NCBI RefSeq assembly: GCF_011927785.1
Contig: NZ_JAATJK010000001.1
Span: 5,675,001-5,739,000, forward strand
Source of the DNA: Micromonospora profundi
GTDB taxonomy: Bacteria > Actinomycetota > Actinomycetes > Mycobacteriales > Micromonosporaceae
Direction: 5' to 3'
Length of the DNA: 64,000 bases
A program made the translations under genes and the position numbers. Shown here in pieces: positions 16,532-24,455 of this stretch. The first letter of the stretch is position 1. Each line of letters starts with the position of its first letter. The notes beneath the pieces are model-generated. The model was not told the origin of the DNA and made no database searches. It was given only the letters and a program-made list of their open reading frames with translations.

Positions 16532-16783
16532 ATGGAGCAGCGAAAGCACTGGTGGAACGGGAAATGGGGGCGGCTGGCCCGACGGGACGTCTTCCTGCGG
16601 GTGGACGCCGACCGGTGGCACGTCGAGCAACGTGCCGGCGGCGCCGAGGGCATCTCCCGGTTCTACGAGTACGGCAGTGCGGACGAGGCCGAGGAGACCA
16701 TCCGGGCGCTGCTCGACGGCTCGGACGCCTGGCGTGAGCTGTCCCCGCGTCCACCCGGCGGTTGGACCCTCCCGAACAGCTGA
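16532..16783 (+). CDS. Conserved-looking small protein, function unknown
   Basis: An 83-residue protein beginning MEQRKHWWNGKWGRLARRDV, with a mixed charged composition that looks like a single small alpha/beta domain (DRWHVEQRAG, RFYEYGSADEAEETIRALL). No membrane segment or known motif is seen. TAGAGT lies 6 nt before the ATG, the same leaderless spacing as other genes here, which supports the start. I do not recognise the family. Confidence 0.65.
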   Translation: MEQRKHWWNGKWGRLARRDVFLRVDADRWHVEQRAGGAEGISRFYEYGSADEAEETIRALLDGSDAWRELSPRPPGGWTLPNS

Positions 16784-16807
16784 GCGGGCGAGGCGGCGGG
16801 GCGGCGG

Positions 16808-16900
16808 CCCATCGCGGTCCCGGCGTCCCATCGCGGTCCCGGCGGCCCATCGCGGTCCCGGCGGCCCATCGCGGCCCGTCGACCCATCGCGGCCCGTCGG
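16808..16900. repeat. Five tandem copies of an 18-19 bp GC-rich repeat
   Basis: Units begin CCCATCGCGG at 16808, 16827, 16846, 16865 and 16883. The first three end GTCCCGGCG and the last two end CCCGTCG. The array is not a CRISPR, since no unique spacers occur. It lies 40 bp from the inverted element at 16939-16991, an arrangement mirrored at 61.3-61.5 kb. Confidence 0.85.
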
Positions 16901-16938
16901 CGTCCGCCGCTCCGGACGCGGGAGGCGGTAGTGCTTTC

Positions 16939-16991
16939 GACGGTGATGACTCTGAGGCATATTGATACCTCAGAGTCATCACGCTCTCCGG
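16939..16991. repeat. Paired repeat element, inverted-arm version
   Basis: TGATGACTCTGAGG (16944-16957) and CCTCAGAGTCATCA (16968-16981) form a perfect 14-bp inverted repeat with a 10-nt spacer, flanked by CGCTCTCCGG. The same arm and flank occur at 61307-61353, but there the two arms are direct repeats. No gene is seen in the gap 16784-17088 that holds this element and the tandem array. Confidence 0.85.
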
Positions 16992-17088
16992 GCCGATCGC
17001 CCCGTCGGCGGTCGCTGCCCGGCTGACAGCGGGTCGAGCGGGTCGGCGACGGCGTTTAGCGACGCGCCACCCCGGGAACCGCTGAAAA

Positions 17089-17460
17089 ATGGACCAGCAG
17101 GACGCGCAGCAGGCGACCATCTCGCGGATCACCACCGGGATGCCGGTGATCGACGTCGCCGGCACCGAGATCGGGACCGTGGACCTCGTCCAGCGGGGTG
17201 ACCCGAACGCGGTGACCGTGCAGTCGCCGACGGCCGACCCGGGCAGCAGCCTGGACGAGCTGATCGAGGCGACCGCAGTGGAGGAGCCGGACGTACCGGC
17301 CGATCTGGCGGCGCGACTGCTGCACACCGGCTACCTGAAGGTCTCCACGGAGTCGGCCGGCATCGGAGCCGTGTACGTCCCCGCCGACCGGATCGCCGCC
17401 GTCGCGGACGGCCGGGTGAGCCTCACGGTCGACGTGGCCGACCTGCCACCCGAGGAGTAA
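17089..17460 (+). CDS. PRC-barrel-like / DUF2171-like protein, function unknown
   Basis: A 123-residue soluble protein. The stretch GMPVIDVAGTEIGTVDLVQ followed by GDPNAVTVQSP resembles one strand-rich PRC-barrel half, and YVPADRIAAVADGRVSLTVD the other. It has an acidic C-terminus (VADLPPEE) and no signal peptide. Such small proteins are common in actinobacteria, with roles suggested in RNA or membrane-surface binding but not established. The ATG at 17089 has no clear ribosome site. It is convergent with the LuxR gene. Confidence 0.65.
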   Translation: MDQQDAQQATISRITTGMPVIDVAGTEIGTVDLVQRGDPNAVTVQSPTADPGSSLDELIEATAVEEPDVPADLAARLLHTGYLKVSTESAGIGAVYVPADRIAAVADGRVSLTVDVADLPPEE

Positions 17461-17488
17461 CCCGAGCCCAGCGCTGTCCGCGGCTGGC

Positions 17489-18544
17489 TCAGCCGTCCAC
17501 CGGAGCCGCAACCGACAGCCGCTGCCGAACGGCCCAGAGCGCCACCTCGGTACGCGACGCCGAGCCCGTCTTGCGCAGCAGGTTCGACACGTGCACGGTG
17601 ACCGTACGCACCGAGATGCCGAGCGCCTTCGCGACCTGCTTGTTGGACATGCCAGCGACGAGGCAGCCCAGCACCTCGATCTCCCGGGCGGTCAGCTCCA
17701 CGTCCAGCGGCGCGTCGACCGGGTCGGCTTCCGCCACCCGGCCGACGGGTGCTGTCGGCTGGCGCGGGCCGGGCAACCGTCGCAGCAGCGCGTCCGGCCC
17801 CTCTCCCGCGTGCGCGGCCAGCAGTTCGGTCAAGGCGTACGGGTTGCCGCCTGTACACCGCCAGACCGAGGCGACCAACCGGCCGGAAGGAAGGCTGCCG
17901 GCGTACACCTGGGTCAGGATTTCGGCGACCTCGGCCGGACGCAGCGGGCCGAGGTGCTGACGGACGGCGCCCCGGACGCCTGTGAGCCGGGCCAGCGCGC
18001 GGCGGGTGAGCTCCGGTGCCACCGCGTCGGCCGGCGGCCGGCTCGCCACCACGAGCAGGGCGGGCAGGTTGGCAACGGTGGCCAACTCACCGACCAGGTT
18101 GACGCTGGCGGGGTCGAGCGCGTGCAGATCGTCCACGACCAGTACGGCCGGACCGGCGCCGACGAGCAACTGGACGGTCCGCACGGCGAGGCGGAGCAGG
18201 GTGCCTGGCGCGTACCGCTCGCGGGGCGCTGTGGGCTGCTGGGCCAACCAGGCCAACGCGTCCGGCGGTAGGCCGAGCCGGCTGGTGTCTCGACCGGTGA
18301 GTACCGCGGCCAGCCAGTCGTACGGCGCGGGGCCGTGCACCCGGGCGGCGCCGGAGAGGATCAGCGCGGGACGCGGCGTGAAGGCGTCCACGGCGGCTGC
18401 GACCAGCAGACTCTTGCCCACTCCGGCCGCGCCGGTGAGCACCGCGACGCTCGGCGCCGGCCGGCGCGGCGACACCACCGCGGACCATGCCCGGTCGAGC
18501 TCGGCGAGCTCGCCGGCGCGTCCAACCATGGACACCGGCATCAT
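17489..18544 (-). CDS. LuxR family regulator with AAA ATPase domain (short form)
   Basis: A 351-residue protein. Residues ~1-260 form a STAND-like ATPase with Walker A LTGAAGVGKSLL and Walker B AVLVVDDLHALD. Residues ~285-345 are a LuxR DNA-binding domain (LTAREIEVLGCLVAGMSNKQ, then ALGISVRTVTVHVSNLLRK). LAL regulators are normally about 900 residues. This one lacks the long helical sensor region between the two parts. TAGGGT lies 6 nt before the ATG, and an inverted repeat at 18554 overlaps this promoter. It is divergent from the PP2C phosphatase gene. Confidence 0.88.
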   Translation of the reverse strand: MMPVSMVGRAGELAELDRAWSAVVSPRRPAPSVAVLTGAAGVGKSLLVAAAVDAFTPRPALILSGAARVHGPAPYDWLAAVLTGRDTSRLGLPPDALAWLAQQPTAPRERYAPGTLLRLAVRTVQLLVGAGPAVLVVDDLHALDPASVNLVGELATVANLPALLVVASRPPADAVAPELTRRALARLTGVRGAVRQHLGPLRPAEVAEILTQVYAGSLPSGRLVASVWRCTGGNPYALTELLAAHAGEGPDALLRRLPGPRQPTAPVGRVAEADPVDAPLDVELTAREIEVLGCLVAGMSNKQVAKALGISVRTVTVHVSNLLRKTGSASRTEVALWAVRQRLSVAAPVDG

Positions 18545-18553
18545 TTCTTCACC

Positions 18554-18571
18554 CTACGCAGTAGTGCGTAG
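18554..18571. promoter_or_regulatory. 7-4-7 inverted repeat, probable operator
   Basis: CTACGCA-GTAG-TGCGTAG lies between the divergent LuxR and PP2C genes and overlaps the TAGGGT -10 box of the LuxR gene. It is well placed for autoregulation by the LuxR protein. Confidence 0.6.
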
Positions 18572-18607
18572 AGACGAAGGCGGGGTGTTCTTGGCAAGCT
18601 TGTCCCC

Positions 18608-19327
18608 ATGACGCTGATCCTCCGCTCGGTCATCCTCAACGACATCGGTCTGGTTCGCACCAACAACGAGGACTCCGCCCTCGCCGGTGACCGCCTGATC
18701 GCCGTCGCCGACGGCATGGGCGGGCTGCCCGCGGGTGAGGTGGCGAGCGAGATCGTGATCCGGATTCTGGACGAGCTGGCACCGCCCACCGACCCCGACG
18801 GGGCCGCCGACGCCCTGCGTGCCGTGGTCAGCACCGCCAACCAGCGCATCCACGCCGCCATCACCGTCGACCCGGCCCGCGAGGGGATGGGCACCACGCT
18901 CACGGCGGCACTGCTGGCCGGCGAGACGCTCGTGCTGGCCCAGGTCGGTGACTCCCGCTGCTATCTGCTGCGCGACGGGGAGCTGACCCAGCTCACCCGC
19001 GACGACACGTTCGTGCAGGCACTTGTCGACCAGGGCACGCTCTCCCCCGATCAGGCCCGGCACCACCCGCAGCGGTCCCTGGTGACCCGGGCCGTGCAGG
19101 GTGCCGACACCCCACCGGCGGTCGGTGTGCTCACAGTCGTTCCCGGCGACCGGCTGCTGCTGTGCAGCGACGGGCTCTCCGACTACGTCGAGGACGAGGC
19201 GATCGCTGCGACGCTGGGCATGTACACCGACCGTCAGCAGTGCGGTGAGCAGTTGGTGAAGCTCGCCCACCACGCCGGCGCCCCGGACAACGTCACGGTA
19301 GTGGTCTCCGACGTCACGACCCGCTGA
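18608..19327 (+). CDS. PP2C-family serine/threonine phosphatase (PstP-like)
   Basis: A 239-residue catalytic PP2C domain without a membrane anchor. Metal-binding and phosphate motifs appear in order: DIGLVRTNNEDS, AVADGMGG, GMGTTLTAAL, VGDSRCYLLR, LLLCSDGLSDYV and GAPDNVTVVV. It would dephosphorylate Ser/Thr kinase substrates in the cytosol. Bacterial PstP usually carries a C-terminal membrane segment, which is absent here. It is divergent from the LuxR-type ATPase regulator. Confidence 0.94.
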   Translation: MTLILRSVILNDIGLVRTNNEDSALAGDRLIAVADGMGGLPAGEVASEIVIRILDELAPPTDPDGAADALRAVVSTANQRIHAAITVDPAREGMGTTLTAALLAGETLVLAQVGDSRCYLLRDGELTQLTRDDTFVQALVDQGTLSPDQARHHPQRSLVTRAVQGADTPPAVGVLTVVPGDRLLLCSDGLSDYVEDEAIAATLGMYTDRQQCGEQLVKLAHHAGAPDNVTVVVSDVTTR

Positions 19328-19378
19328 CCTGGGCGCAATCCGGTTGCGGCGGATGCCGGCACCGGTTGGGATGGGCGG

Positions 19379-20569
19379 ATGACCATCCGACGGGTGACGG
19401 CCGACGAGCGTCTCACCACCAGCTTCCCGCTGGCCGCGTACGCCTTCGAGTCGTCGCCGCTCGGTGCCGCCCGGGTCGAGGAGTTCCGCGACTACCTGCC
19501 CTACCACCAGGGCAACACGACGCTGGCCGTCGAGGAGAACGGCGAGACGCTGGCTGCCGCCTCAGCCATCCCGATGCGGCAGAACCTGCGCGGGTCGGTG
19601 CTGTCGATGGCCGGCGTCGCCGGTGTGGCCACCCATCCGCTGGCCCGCCGGCAGGGGCACGTCCGAGGACTGTTGCACCAACTCCTCGACGAGATGCGCG
19701 ACGAGGGGCACCAGCTCACAGCGCTCTACCCGTTCCGGCCCAGCTTCTATGCCCGGTTCGGCTACATCGGGCTGCCCAAGCCGCGCACAGTCGCGTTCAC
19801 GCCTGCCGATCTGGGGTCGCTGGTCCGCGCCGAACTGCCCGGCGAGGTGGGTTGGGAGCGGATCCGCGCCGGCTATCCCGCGTGGCGCGCGTTCACCGAA
19901 CGCTGCCTGGCGGAACGCCACGGCTTCTCGATCTTCCCGGACTATCGGGACGTCGGCCTGCGCGACCGCGACGAGCACTGGCTGCTCACGGCCCGGGTGG
20001 ACGGCGAGGTCACCGGCGTGCTCACGTACCGGATCGACGGCCACGGCGGCACGCTCATCGGCAACGAGCTGCTGGTCGCCGACCCGCTCGCCCGGATGCT
20101 GCTGTTGCAGTTCTTCGCCCGGCACGTCGACCAGGTCGACCGGGTCACCGTCCAGGTCCCGCCGGACGAGTTGCCGGAGCTGTGGCGCACCGACCTGGAC
20201 GTACACGTCGAGGTGCGGGCGGGCCGGCCGGGTTCGTCCGCGCCGATGGCCCGGCTGCTGTCGCTGGACGCGCTCAGCGGGCTGTCCGCAGGCCCGGGCC
20301 GGGTCCGGGTCGAGCTGACCGGGGACCGGTGGCTGGCCGGCAGCCACCTGCTTGACGGTACGACCGGCGCGCTGGAGCTCCTGCCCGACGACAGCGCCCG
20401 GCTGCCTACGGCAACGCTCACCGCCGCCGGGCTCTCCGCCCTGGCGTACGGGGTGCTGGACCCCGCCGAGCTTCCGTTGCGCGGGCTCGGCGACGTACCT
20501 GTGGACGCCGCAGCCGAGCTGCGCGGGATCTTCCCCCGCGCGGTGCCGTACCTGTTCGCCGACTTTTAG
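19379..20569 (+). CDS. Eis-like GNAT acetyltransferase with sterol-carrier-like C-domain
   Basis: A 396-residue protein with the Eis layout: an N-terminal GNAT domain whose acetyl-CoA loop is GVATHPLARRQGHVRGLL, a second GNAT-like fold in the middle (HGFSIFPDYRD, VTGVLTYRIDG) and a C-terminal sterol-carrier-like domain. It ends ...YLFADF. In Eis the free C-terminal carboxylate acts as catalytic base, and a terminal Phe is typical. Eis enzymes acetylate amines, including aminoglycosides and proteins. The native substrate is unknown. Confidence 0.87.
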   Translation: MTIRRVTADERLTTSFPLAAYAFESSPLGAARVEEFRDYLPYHQGNTTLAVEENGETLAAASAIPMRQNLRGSVLSMAGVAGVATHPLARRQGHVRGLLHQLLDEMRDEGHQLTALYPFRPSFYARFGYIGLPKPRTVAFTPADLGSLVRAELPGEVGWERIRAGYPAWRAFTERCLAERHGFSIFPDYRDVGLRDRDEHWLLTARVDGEVTGVLTYRIDGHGGTLIGNELLVADPLARMLLLQFFARHVDQVDRVTVQVPPDELPELWRTDLDVHVEVRAGRPGSSAPMARLLSLDALSGLSAGPGRVRVELTGDRWLAGSHLLDGTTGALELLPDDSARLPTATLTAAGLSALAYGVLDPAELPLRGLGDVPVDAAAELRGIFPRAVPYLFADF

Positions 20570-20631
20570 CAGTTGGTTAAACCGGCCCGGCGGATTCGCT
20601 CCGGCGTCGTCGCGGCTCCTAGCATCACTGG

Positions 20632-21816
20632 GTGCGCCTGTCGTCGCTTGCCGCCCTGCTCGTCCTCGGTGTCGCCGCCGCGACCCTGCCCGCCTGCGCG
20701 TCCAACACGCCAGCGCCGGCCGCGTCGCCGTCCGACATGCCGGAGGGCATGGTGACCGGCGACCAGGGCGTCGCACCGACGGGCCGTGACGGTCTCGGCG
20801 GCCCGGGGGCCAGCGCGAGCCCGAAGCCTGCGGCGAAGTCGCTCGCCGCTGGCAACCCGAACGGCAAGGCCGTCGTGCCTGCGGAGGCACGCGCGGTGGA
20901 CACCTCGAAGCCGACCCGGACCATCGGCACCGGCACCCCGGCGAGCTGCACCTCCGCGGCGGTGGTGAAGGCTGTCGCGGCCGGCGGCGTCATCGCGTTC
21001 GACTGTGGACCGGCGCCCGTGACGATCAAGATGGCCGCCACCGCGAAGGTCCGCAACGCCAACGGACCGAAGGTCGTGCTCGATGGCGGCGGCAGGGTCA
21101 CGCTCAGCGGCCAGGGGAAGCGGCGCATCCTCTACATGAACACCTGCGACAGCGCCCAGGGCTGGACCACCTCGCACTGCCAGAACCAGGACCACCCGCA
21201 GCTCACAGTGCAGAACCTGACCTTCGCCGACGGCAACTCCACAGGCGACAAGGCTGAGGGCGGTGGCGGTGGAGCCATCTTCGTACGCGGCGGGCGGTTG
21301 AAGGTCGTCAACTCGCGCTTCGTCGACAACCGCTGCGACCGTACCGGCCCCGACCTGGGCGGCGCTGCCATCCGGGTGCTCAGCCAGTACGACAACAAAC
21401 CGGTGTACGTGGTGGGCAGCACCTTCAACGGCGGCTCCTGCTCGAACGGAGGGGCGCTGAGCAGCATCGGCGTGTCGTGGGTGGTGCTCAACAGCGTGCT
21501 GAGCCGCAACGAGGCCATCGGCAACGGCGCCAACCCGGCCAAGTCCGGTACGCCGGGCGGCGGCAGCGGCGGCGCGATCTACTGCGACGGCAACGAGTTC
21601 ACCGTACGGATCGCCGGCACGATCATCGAGAACAACAAGGCCAACGAGGGTGGCGGCGCGGTCTTCTTCGTCAGCAACAACCGCACCGGCACGATGAAGA
21701 TCGAAAACTCCACCCTGCGCCACAACCCGAGCGGCAAGTTCGAAACTCGCGGCTATCCGGGCATCTTCTTCCTGGGCGCTCGCAACCCCACGGTGACGGG
21801 TTCGAAGCTCACCTGA
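20632..21816 (+). CDS. Secreted lipoprotein with right-handed parallel beta-helix
   Basis: A 394-residue protein. The signal peptide MRLSSLAALLVLGVAAATLPA is followed by the lipobox Cys at about residue 23 (LPAC), then a low-complexity Ala/Pro/Ser linker. From ~100 onward the sequence alternates Asn/Gly-rich turns and short strands (LTFADGNSTGDKAEGGGGGA, VVNSRFVDNRC, IIENNKANEGGGAVFF), as in pectate-lyase-like beta-helices. TAGCAT lies 6 nt before GTG 20632. By fold it would bind or cleave polysaccharide at the cell surface. No catalytic residues can be assigned. Confidence 0.85.
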   Translation: MRLSSLAALLVLGVAAATLPACASNTPAPAASPSDMPEGMVTGDQGVAPTGRDGLGGPGASASPKPAAKSLAAGNPNGKAVVPAEARAVDTSKPTRTIGTGTPASCTSAAVVKAVAAGGVIAFDCGPAPVTIKMAATAKVRNANGPKVVLDGGGRVTLSGQGKRRILYMNTCDSAQGWTTSHCQNQDHPQLTVQNLTFADGNSTGDKAEGGGGGAIFVRGGRLKVVNSRFVDNRCDRTGPDLGGAAIRVLSQYDNKPVYVVGSTFNGGSCSNGGALSSIGVSWVVLNSVLSRNEAIGNGANPAKSGTPGGGSGGAIYCDGNEFTVRIAGTIIENNKANEGGGAVFFVSNNRTGTMKIENSTLRHNPSGKFETRGYPGIFFLGARNPTVTGSKLT

Positions 21817-21945
21817 CCGTGGCTGAGGCTGGCCGCGCGCCGGGCGGCGATGCTGGTCGTGCGGCGGGCTGGCGGGCGTGGTGAGGCTGTTCGTGCGGCA
21901 GAGCTGTTCGTGCGGCAGGGCTGGCCTCGGCGGCGGGCTGGTCGA

Positions 21946-23028
21946 TCAGTAGGGGTTGCCTTCGCCTGCCGTGCGGGCACGCAGCAGGCCTGCGGGGCGG
22001 CCCGGCAGGTCGTGCGCTCCGGACAGCGGCGGGCTGCCGGTGTGGTCGCCACCGGCCATCCCCATGAGCAGTTCCTTCAGCGCCGTGAGCGCATCGATCT
22101 TGGGCTGCCAGCCCAGCTCGGTCTCCGCGCGCTCGCTGGACATCAGCGGCGCGTTCAGGCCCAGCTCCACCCAGCCCGCGTCGACCGGTTGCAGCCGCGC
22201 CCGCCACGTCAGCGCCGCCGCCGCCCGCAGCACCGGAGCCGCCACCGGCACCGTCCAGCCGTGGAAATGCCGGGCCACCAGCTCCGGAGTCAGCACCGGG
22301 TCCGCGGCGACATTGAAGGCGCCGCGCGCATCACCCAGCACCGCCCTGGCGTACGCATCAGCCACATCGTCGGCATGCACCGCCTGCATCCGCAGCCGCC
22401 GGTTGGCAGGTACCAACGGGATCCGGCCGAAGCGCAACAGCCGTACCGGCGCGAACGGGCCGAGGAAGTAGCGGGTGATTTCCGTACCGGCGTCCCTCTG
22501 GAAGATCAGACCCGGTCGCAGCCGGACCACCCGCAGCGCCGGCTGCTCCCGCTCGATCCCGTCCAGCAGCGCCTCGACCTCCGCCTTGTGCTCGCTGTAC
22601 GACGAGCCGGGCACCCCGGTCGCCGGCCAGCGCTCGCTGACCGGGTGGTCCTTGGGGCCAGGCGCGTAGGTGCCGACCGACGACGCGTACACCAGAGCCG
22701 GCACACCGGCCCGGACCAGCGCGTCGAAAACCGCCCTACTGCCGTCGACGTTGGTCCGGCGCAACACCCGCTGGTCGTGACTGGGCTGGATCTGCCAGGC
22801 CAGGTGCACCACCGCGTCCGCACCGGCGAACACCTCGGTCAACTGCCCCACCGCACCCGGCGCGCCGATGTCACACGAGTGCCACTCCACCTGGTCGTAC
22901 GGCGTACCGGCGTCCGGACCGGGCAACCGCCGGGCCACCCCGACCAACTCCACGCCCCGCTCCCGGCGCAGCCGACGCAACACCGCCGTACCGACGTTGC
23001 CACTGGCCCCCACCACCACGATCCGCAT
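21946..23028 (-). CDS. NAD-dependent epimerase/dehydratase (extended SDR)
   Basis: A 360-residue protein. The N-terminal MRIVVVGASGNVGTAVLRRL is the NAD-binding GxxGxxG motif. DAVVHLAWQIQPS follows, and the catalytic Ser and Tyr-x-x-x-Lys appear as VYASSVGTY and SYSEHKAEVE. ATG 23028 is chosen because it starts directly at the dinucleotide fold. The longer frame adds only a Cys/Trp-rich stretch. The substrate is unknown, with sugar nucleotides typical for the family. It stands alone, with an inverted repeat upstream at 23087. Confidence 0.88.
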   Translation of the reverse strand: MRIVVVGASGNVGTAVLRRLRRERGVELVGVARRLPGPDAGTPYDQVEWHSCDIGAPGAVGQLTEVFAGADAVVHLAWQIQPSHDQRVLRRTNVDGSRAVFDALVRAGVPALVYASSVGTYAPGPKDHPVSERWPATGVPGSSYSEHKAEVEALLDGIEREQPALRVVRLRPGLIFQRDAGTEITRYFLGPFAPVRLLRFGRIPLVPANRRLRMQAVHADDVADAYARAVLGDARGAFNVAADPVLTPELVARHFHGWTVPVAAPVLRAAAALTWRARLQPVDAGWVELGLNAPLMSSERAETELGWQPKIDALTALKELLMGMAGGDHTGSPPLSGAHDLPGRPAGLLRARTAGEGNPY

Positions 23029-23086
23029 GTCCGACCCCGTACCCGCCCAGCAGCAGCTCAACCGCCCCCGCCCGGCGCGCGCCCCA

Positions 23087-23169
23087 CCTTGATCGACTCG
23101 ATTTCCTGGAAACCGGGGCGTCCCCGCCGCCCGGATACCGCGCCTTCCAGGAAGCCGAGTCGATCAAGG
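23087..23169. repeat. 25-bp imperfect inverted repeat
   Basis: CCTTGATCGACTCG (23087-23100) pairs with its inverse at 23156-23169, and TTCCTGGAA (23103-23111) pairs with TTCCAGGAA (23145-23153). The arms match at 23 of 25 positions around a 33-nt GC-rich loop. The right arm includes the stop codon of the gene at 23164, so a terminator role is possible, but the structure also looks like a dispersed chromosomal palindrome. Confidence 0.7.
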
Positions 23170-23466
23170 TCGCGGGGAGTTCCGGACCCAGCCGTGCTTC
23201 TCCTTGCCCCGCCGGCCGGCCGTGGCCGCCAGGCAGCGCGGGCAGATCCAGCCCACCGCGTCGGCCTCGGTAAGGACGTCCGTGCCCAGGTACTCGAAGC
23301 GCACGTGCGGAAAGCGACGTAGCCGGGTACGGCTGAGGGCCAGGCCGCAGACGGTCTGGTTCTGGCCGGGCAGCCAGGCGTGCACCTCACCGCCCGGCTG
23401 ACGTACGCCGTCCGGCCCGATCTCCTCCCCCGACGCCGCCACCGCCGGCGTGCTGCTCGCCCTCAT
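23164..23466 (-). CDS. Small Cys-containing protein, function unknown
   Basis: About 100 residues starting MRASSTPAVAASGEEIGPDG. It has one Cys in QTVCGLALS and a CxxC in GWICPRCLAATAG, a spacing that could form a small zinc site or treble clef. There is no signal peptide or membrane segment. The start is uncertain: an upstream in-frame ATG would add 11 Gly-rich residues. I do not recognise the family. Confidence 0.55.
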   Translation of the reverse strand: MRASSTPAVAASGEEIGPDGVRQPGGEVHAWLPGQNQTVCGLALSRTRLRRFPHVRFEYLGTDVLTEADAVGWICPRCLAATAGRRGKEKHGWVRNSPRP

Positions 23467-23679
23467 GCGCGTCCCAGTTCCCCAGCCGCCCCCCGCCATG
23501 CACGATCAACTACTTGATCCACTCTGCATCCGACATCCCGGCCCCACCACGCCGGACACCGCCACATCGCCGGCCCGGTGGCAATCAGGGTGCGAGTGAG
23601 TGCTGGTGAGCCACAAGCATCGACGGCCGACCGGAAGCCGAGAGCCGTCGACGGGAACCGTCCGGTAACCTGAGCGCGC

Positions 23680-23751
23680 GGGCCGCTAGCTCAATGGCAG
23701 AGCTGTGGACTTTTAATCCATAGGTTCAGGGTTCGAGTCCCTGGCGGCCCA
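23680..23751 (+). tRNA. tRNA-Lys (anticodon UUU)
   Basis: A 72-nt cloverleaf without encoded CCA. Acceptor GGGCCGC (23680-23686) pairs with GCGGCCC (23744-23750), and the discriminator is A. The anticodon loop is CTTTTAA with TTT at 23712-23714, and the T-arm is CAGGGTTCGAGTCCCTG. Everything 3' of the anticodon is duplicated at 36221-36261, marking this gene as the integration site of a mobile element. Confidence 0.97.
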
Positions 23752-23755
23752 CTCT
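23715..23755 (+). repeat. attL, 41-bp direct repeat
   Basis: Begins AATCCATAGG inside the tRNA anticodon arm and ends CCCACTCT, 4 bp beyond the tRNA. It is identical to 36221-36261, so the crossover occurred somewhere within it. Confidence 0.92.
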
Positions 23756-23806
23756 TTCGCAGGTCAGCGACTCTGTGTGGGGTCGCACGAACCGCGATCT
23801 CGGCCC

Positions 23807-23827
23807 GTACAGCAGCGAAGTACAGCA
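23807..23827 (+). repeat. Left copy of a 21-bp direct repeat, candidate integrase arm site
   Basis: Two TACAGCA heptamers 13 bp apart, preceded by G. The identical 21 bp recurs at 36117-36137. It lies 51 bp inside attL. The same orientation near both ends suits a tyrosine-integrase arm-binding site. Confidence 0.65.
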
Positions 23828-23860
23828 TCGGCCAGGAGTGAGGCAAACAGCGCCCACCCG

Positions 23861-23880
23861 AGGTACAGTTTTCTGTACCT
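23861..23880. promoter_or_regulatory. YefM operator palindrome
   Basis: AGGTACAG-TTTT-CTGTACCT is a perfect 8-4-8 palindrome ending 15 bp before the antitoxin ATG, with GGAGG between. It contains GTACA/TGTAC as in known YefM-YoeB operators. Confidence 0.8.
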
Positions 23881-23895
23881 GCCCTGGAGGTCGTC

Positions 23896-24171
23896 ATGCG
23901 GACCGTGAACTTCACCCAGCTACGCCAGAACCTGGCCGCCGAACTCGACAGCGTCATCAACGACGCGGAGGAAGTGGTGGTGACCCGCTCCGGCCACGAG
24001 CCCGTGGTGATCGTGCCGCTTGCCGAATACGAGTCGATGAAGGAGACCGAGTACCTCCTGCGTAGCCCGAGCAACGCCGCCGCGCTGCGCCGGTCGATGG
24101 CGGAGTTGGAGAAGGGCGATGCGGCCGATCGCGATCTGGTCGACCCGGCCACCGTGCGGGACGTCGCGTGA
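23896..24171 (+). CDS. yefM: Antitoxin YefM (Phd/YefM family)
   Basis: A 91-residue protein beginning MRTVNFTQLRQNLAAELDSV, the DNA-binding N-terminus of the Phd/YefM family, with VVVTRSGHEPVVIVPLAEYE next and a charged C-terminal arm that would wrap the toxin. It neutralises YoeB and represses the operon through the palindrome at 23861. A good Shine-Dalgarno (CTGGAGG) precedes the ATG. Its stop overlaps the toxin start (GTGA). It lies between attL and the integrase, where it could stabilise the element. Confidence 0.94.
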   Translation: MRTVNFTQLRQNLAAELDSVINDAEEVVVTRSGHEPVVIVPLAEYESMKETEYLLRSPSNAAALRRSMAELEKGDAADRDLVDPATVRDVA

Positions 24172-24425
24172 GGCTGGTCTTCACCGCGACGGCGTGGAAC
24201 CAGTACCTCAGCCACACGGATCGGAAGCTCGTCAAGCGCATCAACGAACTCATCGCGGACGTGATGCGCAACGGATACGAGGGCATCGGCAAGCCGGAGC
24301 CCCTTCGGGGAGAGCTGTCCGGCTTCTGGTCCCGCCGAATCGATCGCGAACACCGACTGGTGTATCGGATCACCAAGGACGACGTCGAAATCATCGCCTG
24401 CCGGTACCACTACGGCGACCGATAG
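24168..24425 (+). CDS. yoeB: Toxin YoeB (Txe/YoeB family mRNA interferase)
   Basis: An 85-residue protein starting at GTG 24168 with a 4-bp overlap to yefM. MRLVFTATAWNQYLSHTDRK, LRGELSGFWSRRIDREHRLV and the terminal ACRYHYGDR match the family. Key residues are visible: Glu in the RGELSG loop, Arg in RRIDREHR, and His-Tyr near the C-terminus. YoeB cleaves mRNA in the ribosomal A site when free of antitoxin. It is apparently intact. Confidence 0.95.
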   Translation: MRLVFTATAWNQYLSHTDRKLVKRINELIADVMRNGYEGIGKPEPLRGELSGFWSRRIDREHRLVYRITKDDVEIIACRYHYGDR

Positions 24426-24455
24426 CGGACCGGACCGGAACCAGCGGCGCGGCGG

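Noticed and set aside
16808..16900. Possible CRISPR array
   Set aside because: Units are contiguous without spacers and no cas genes exist in the window.
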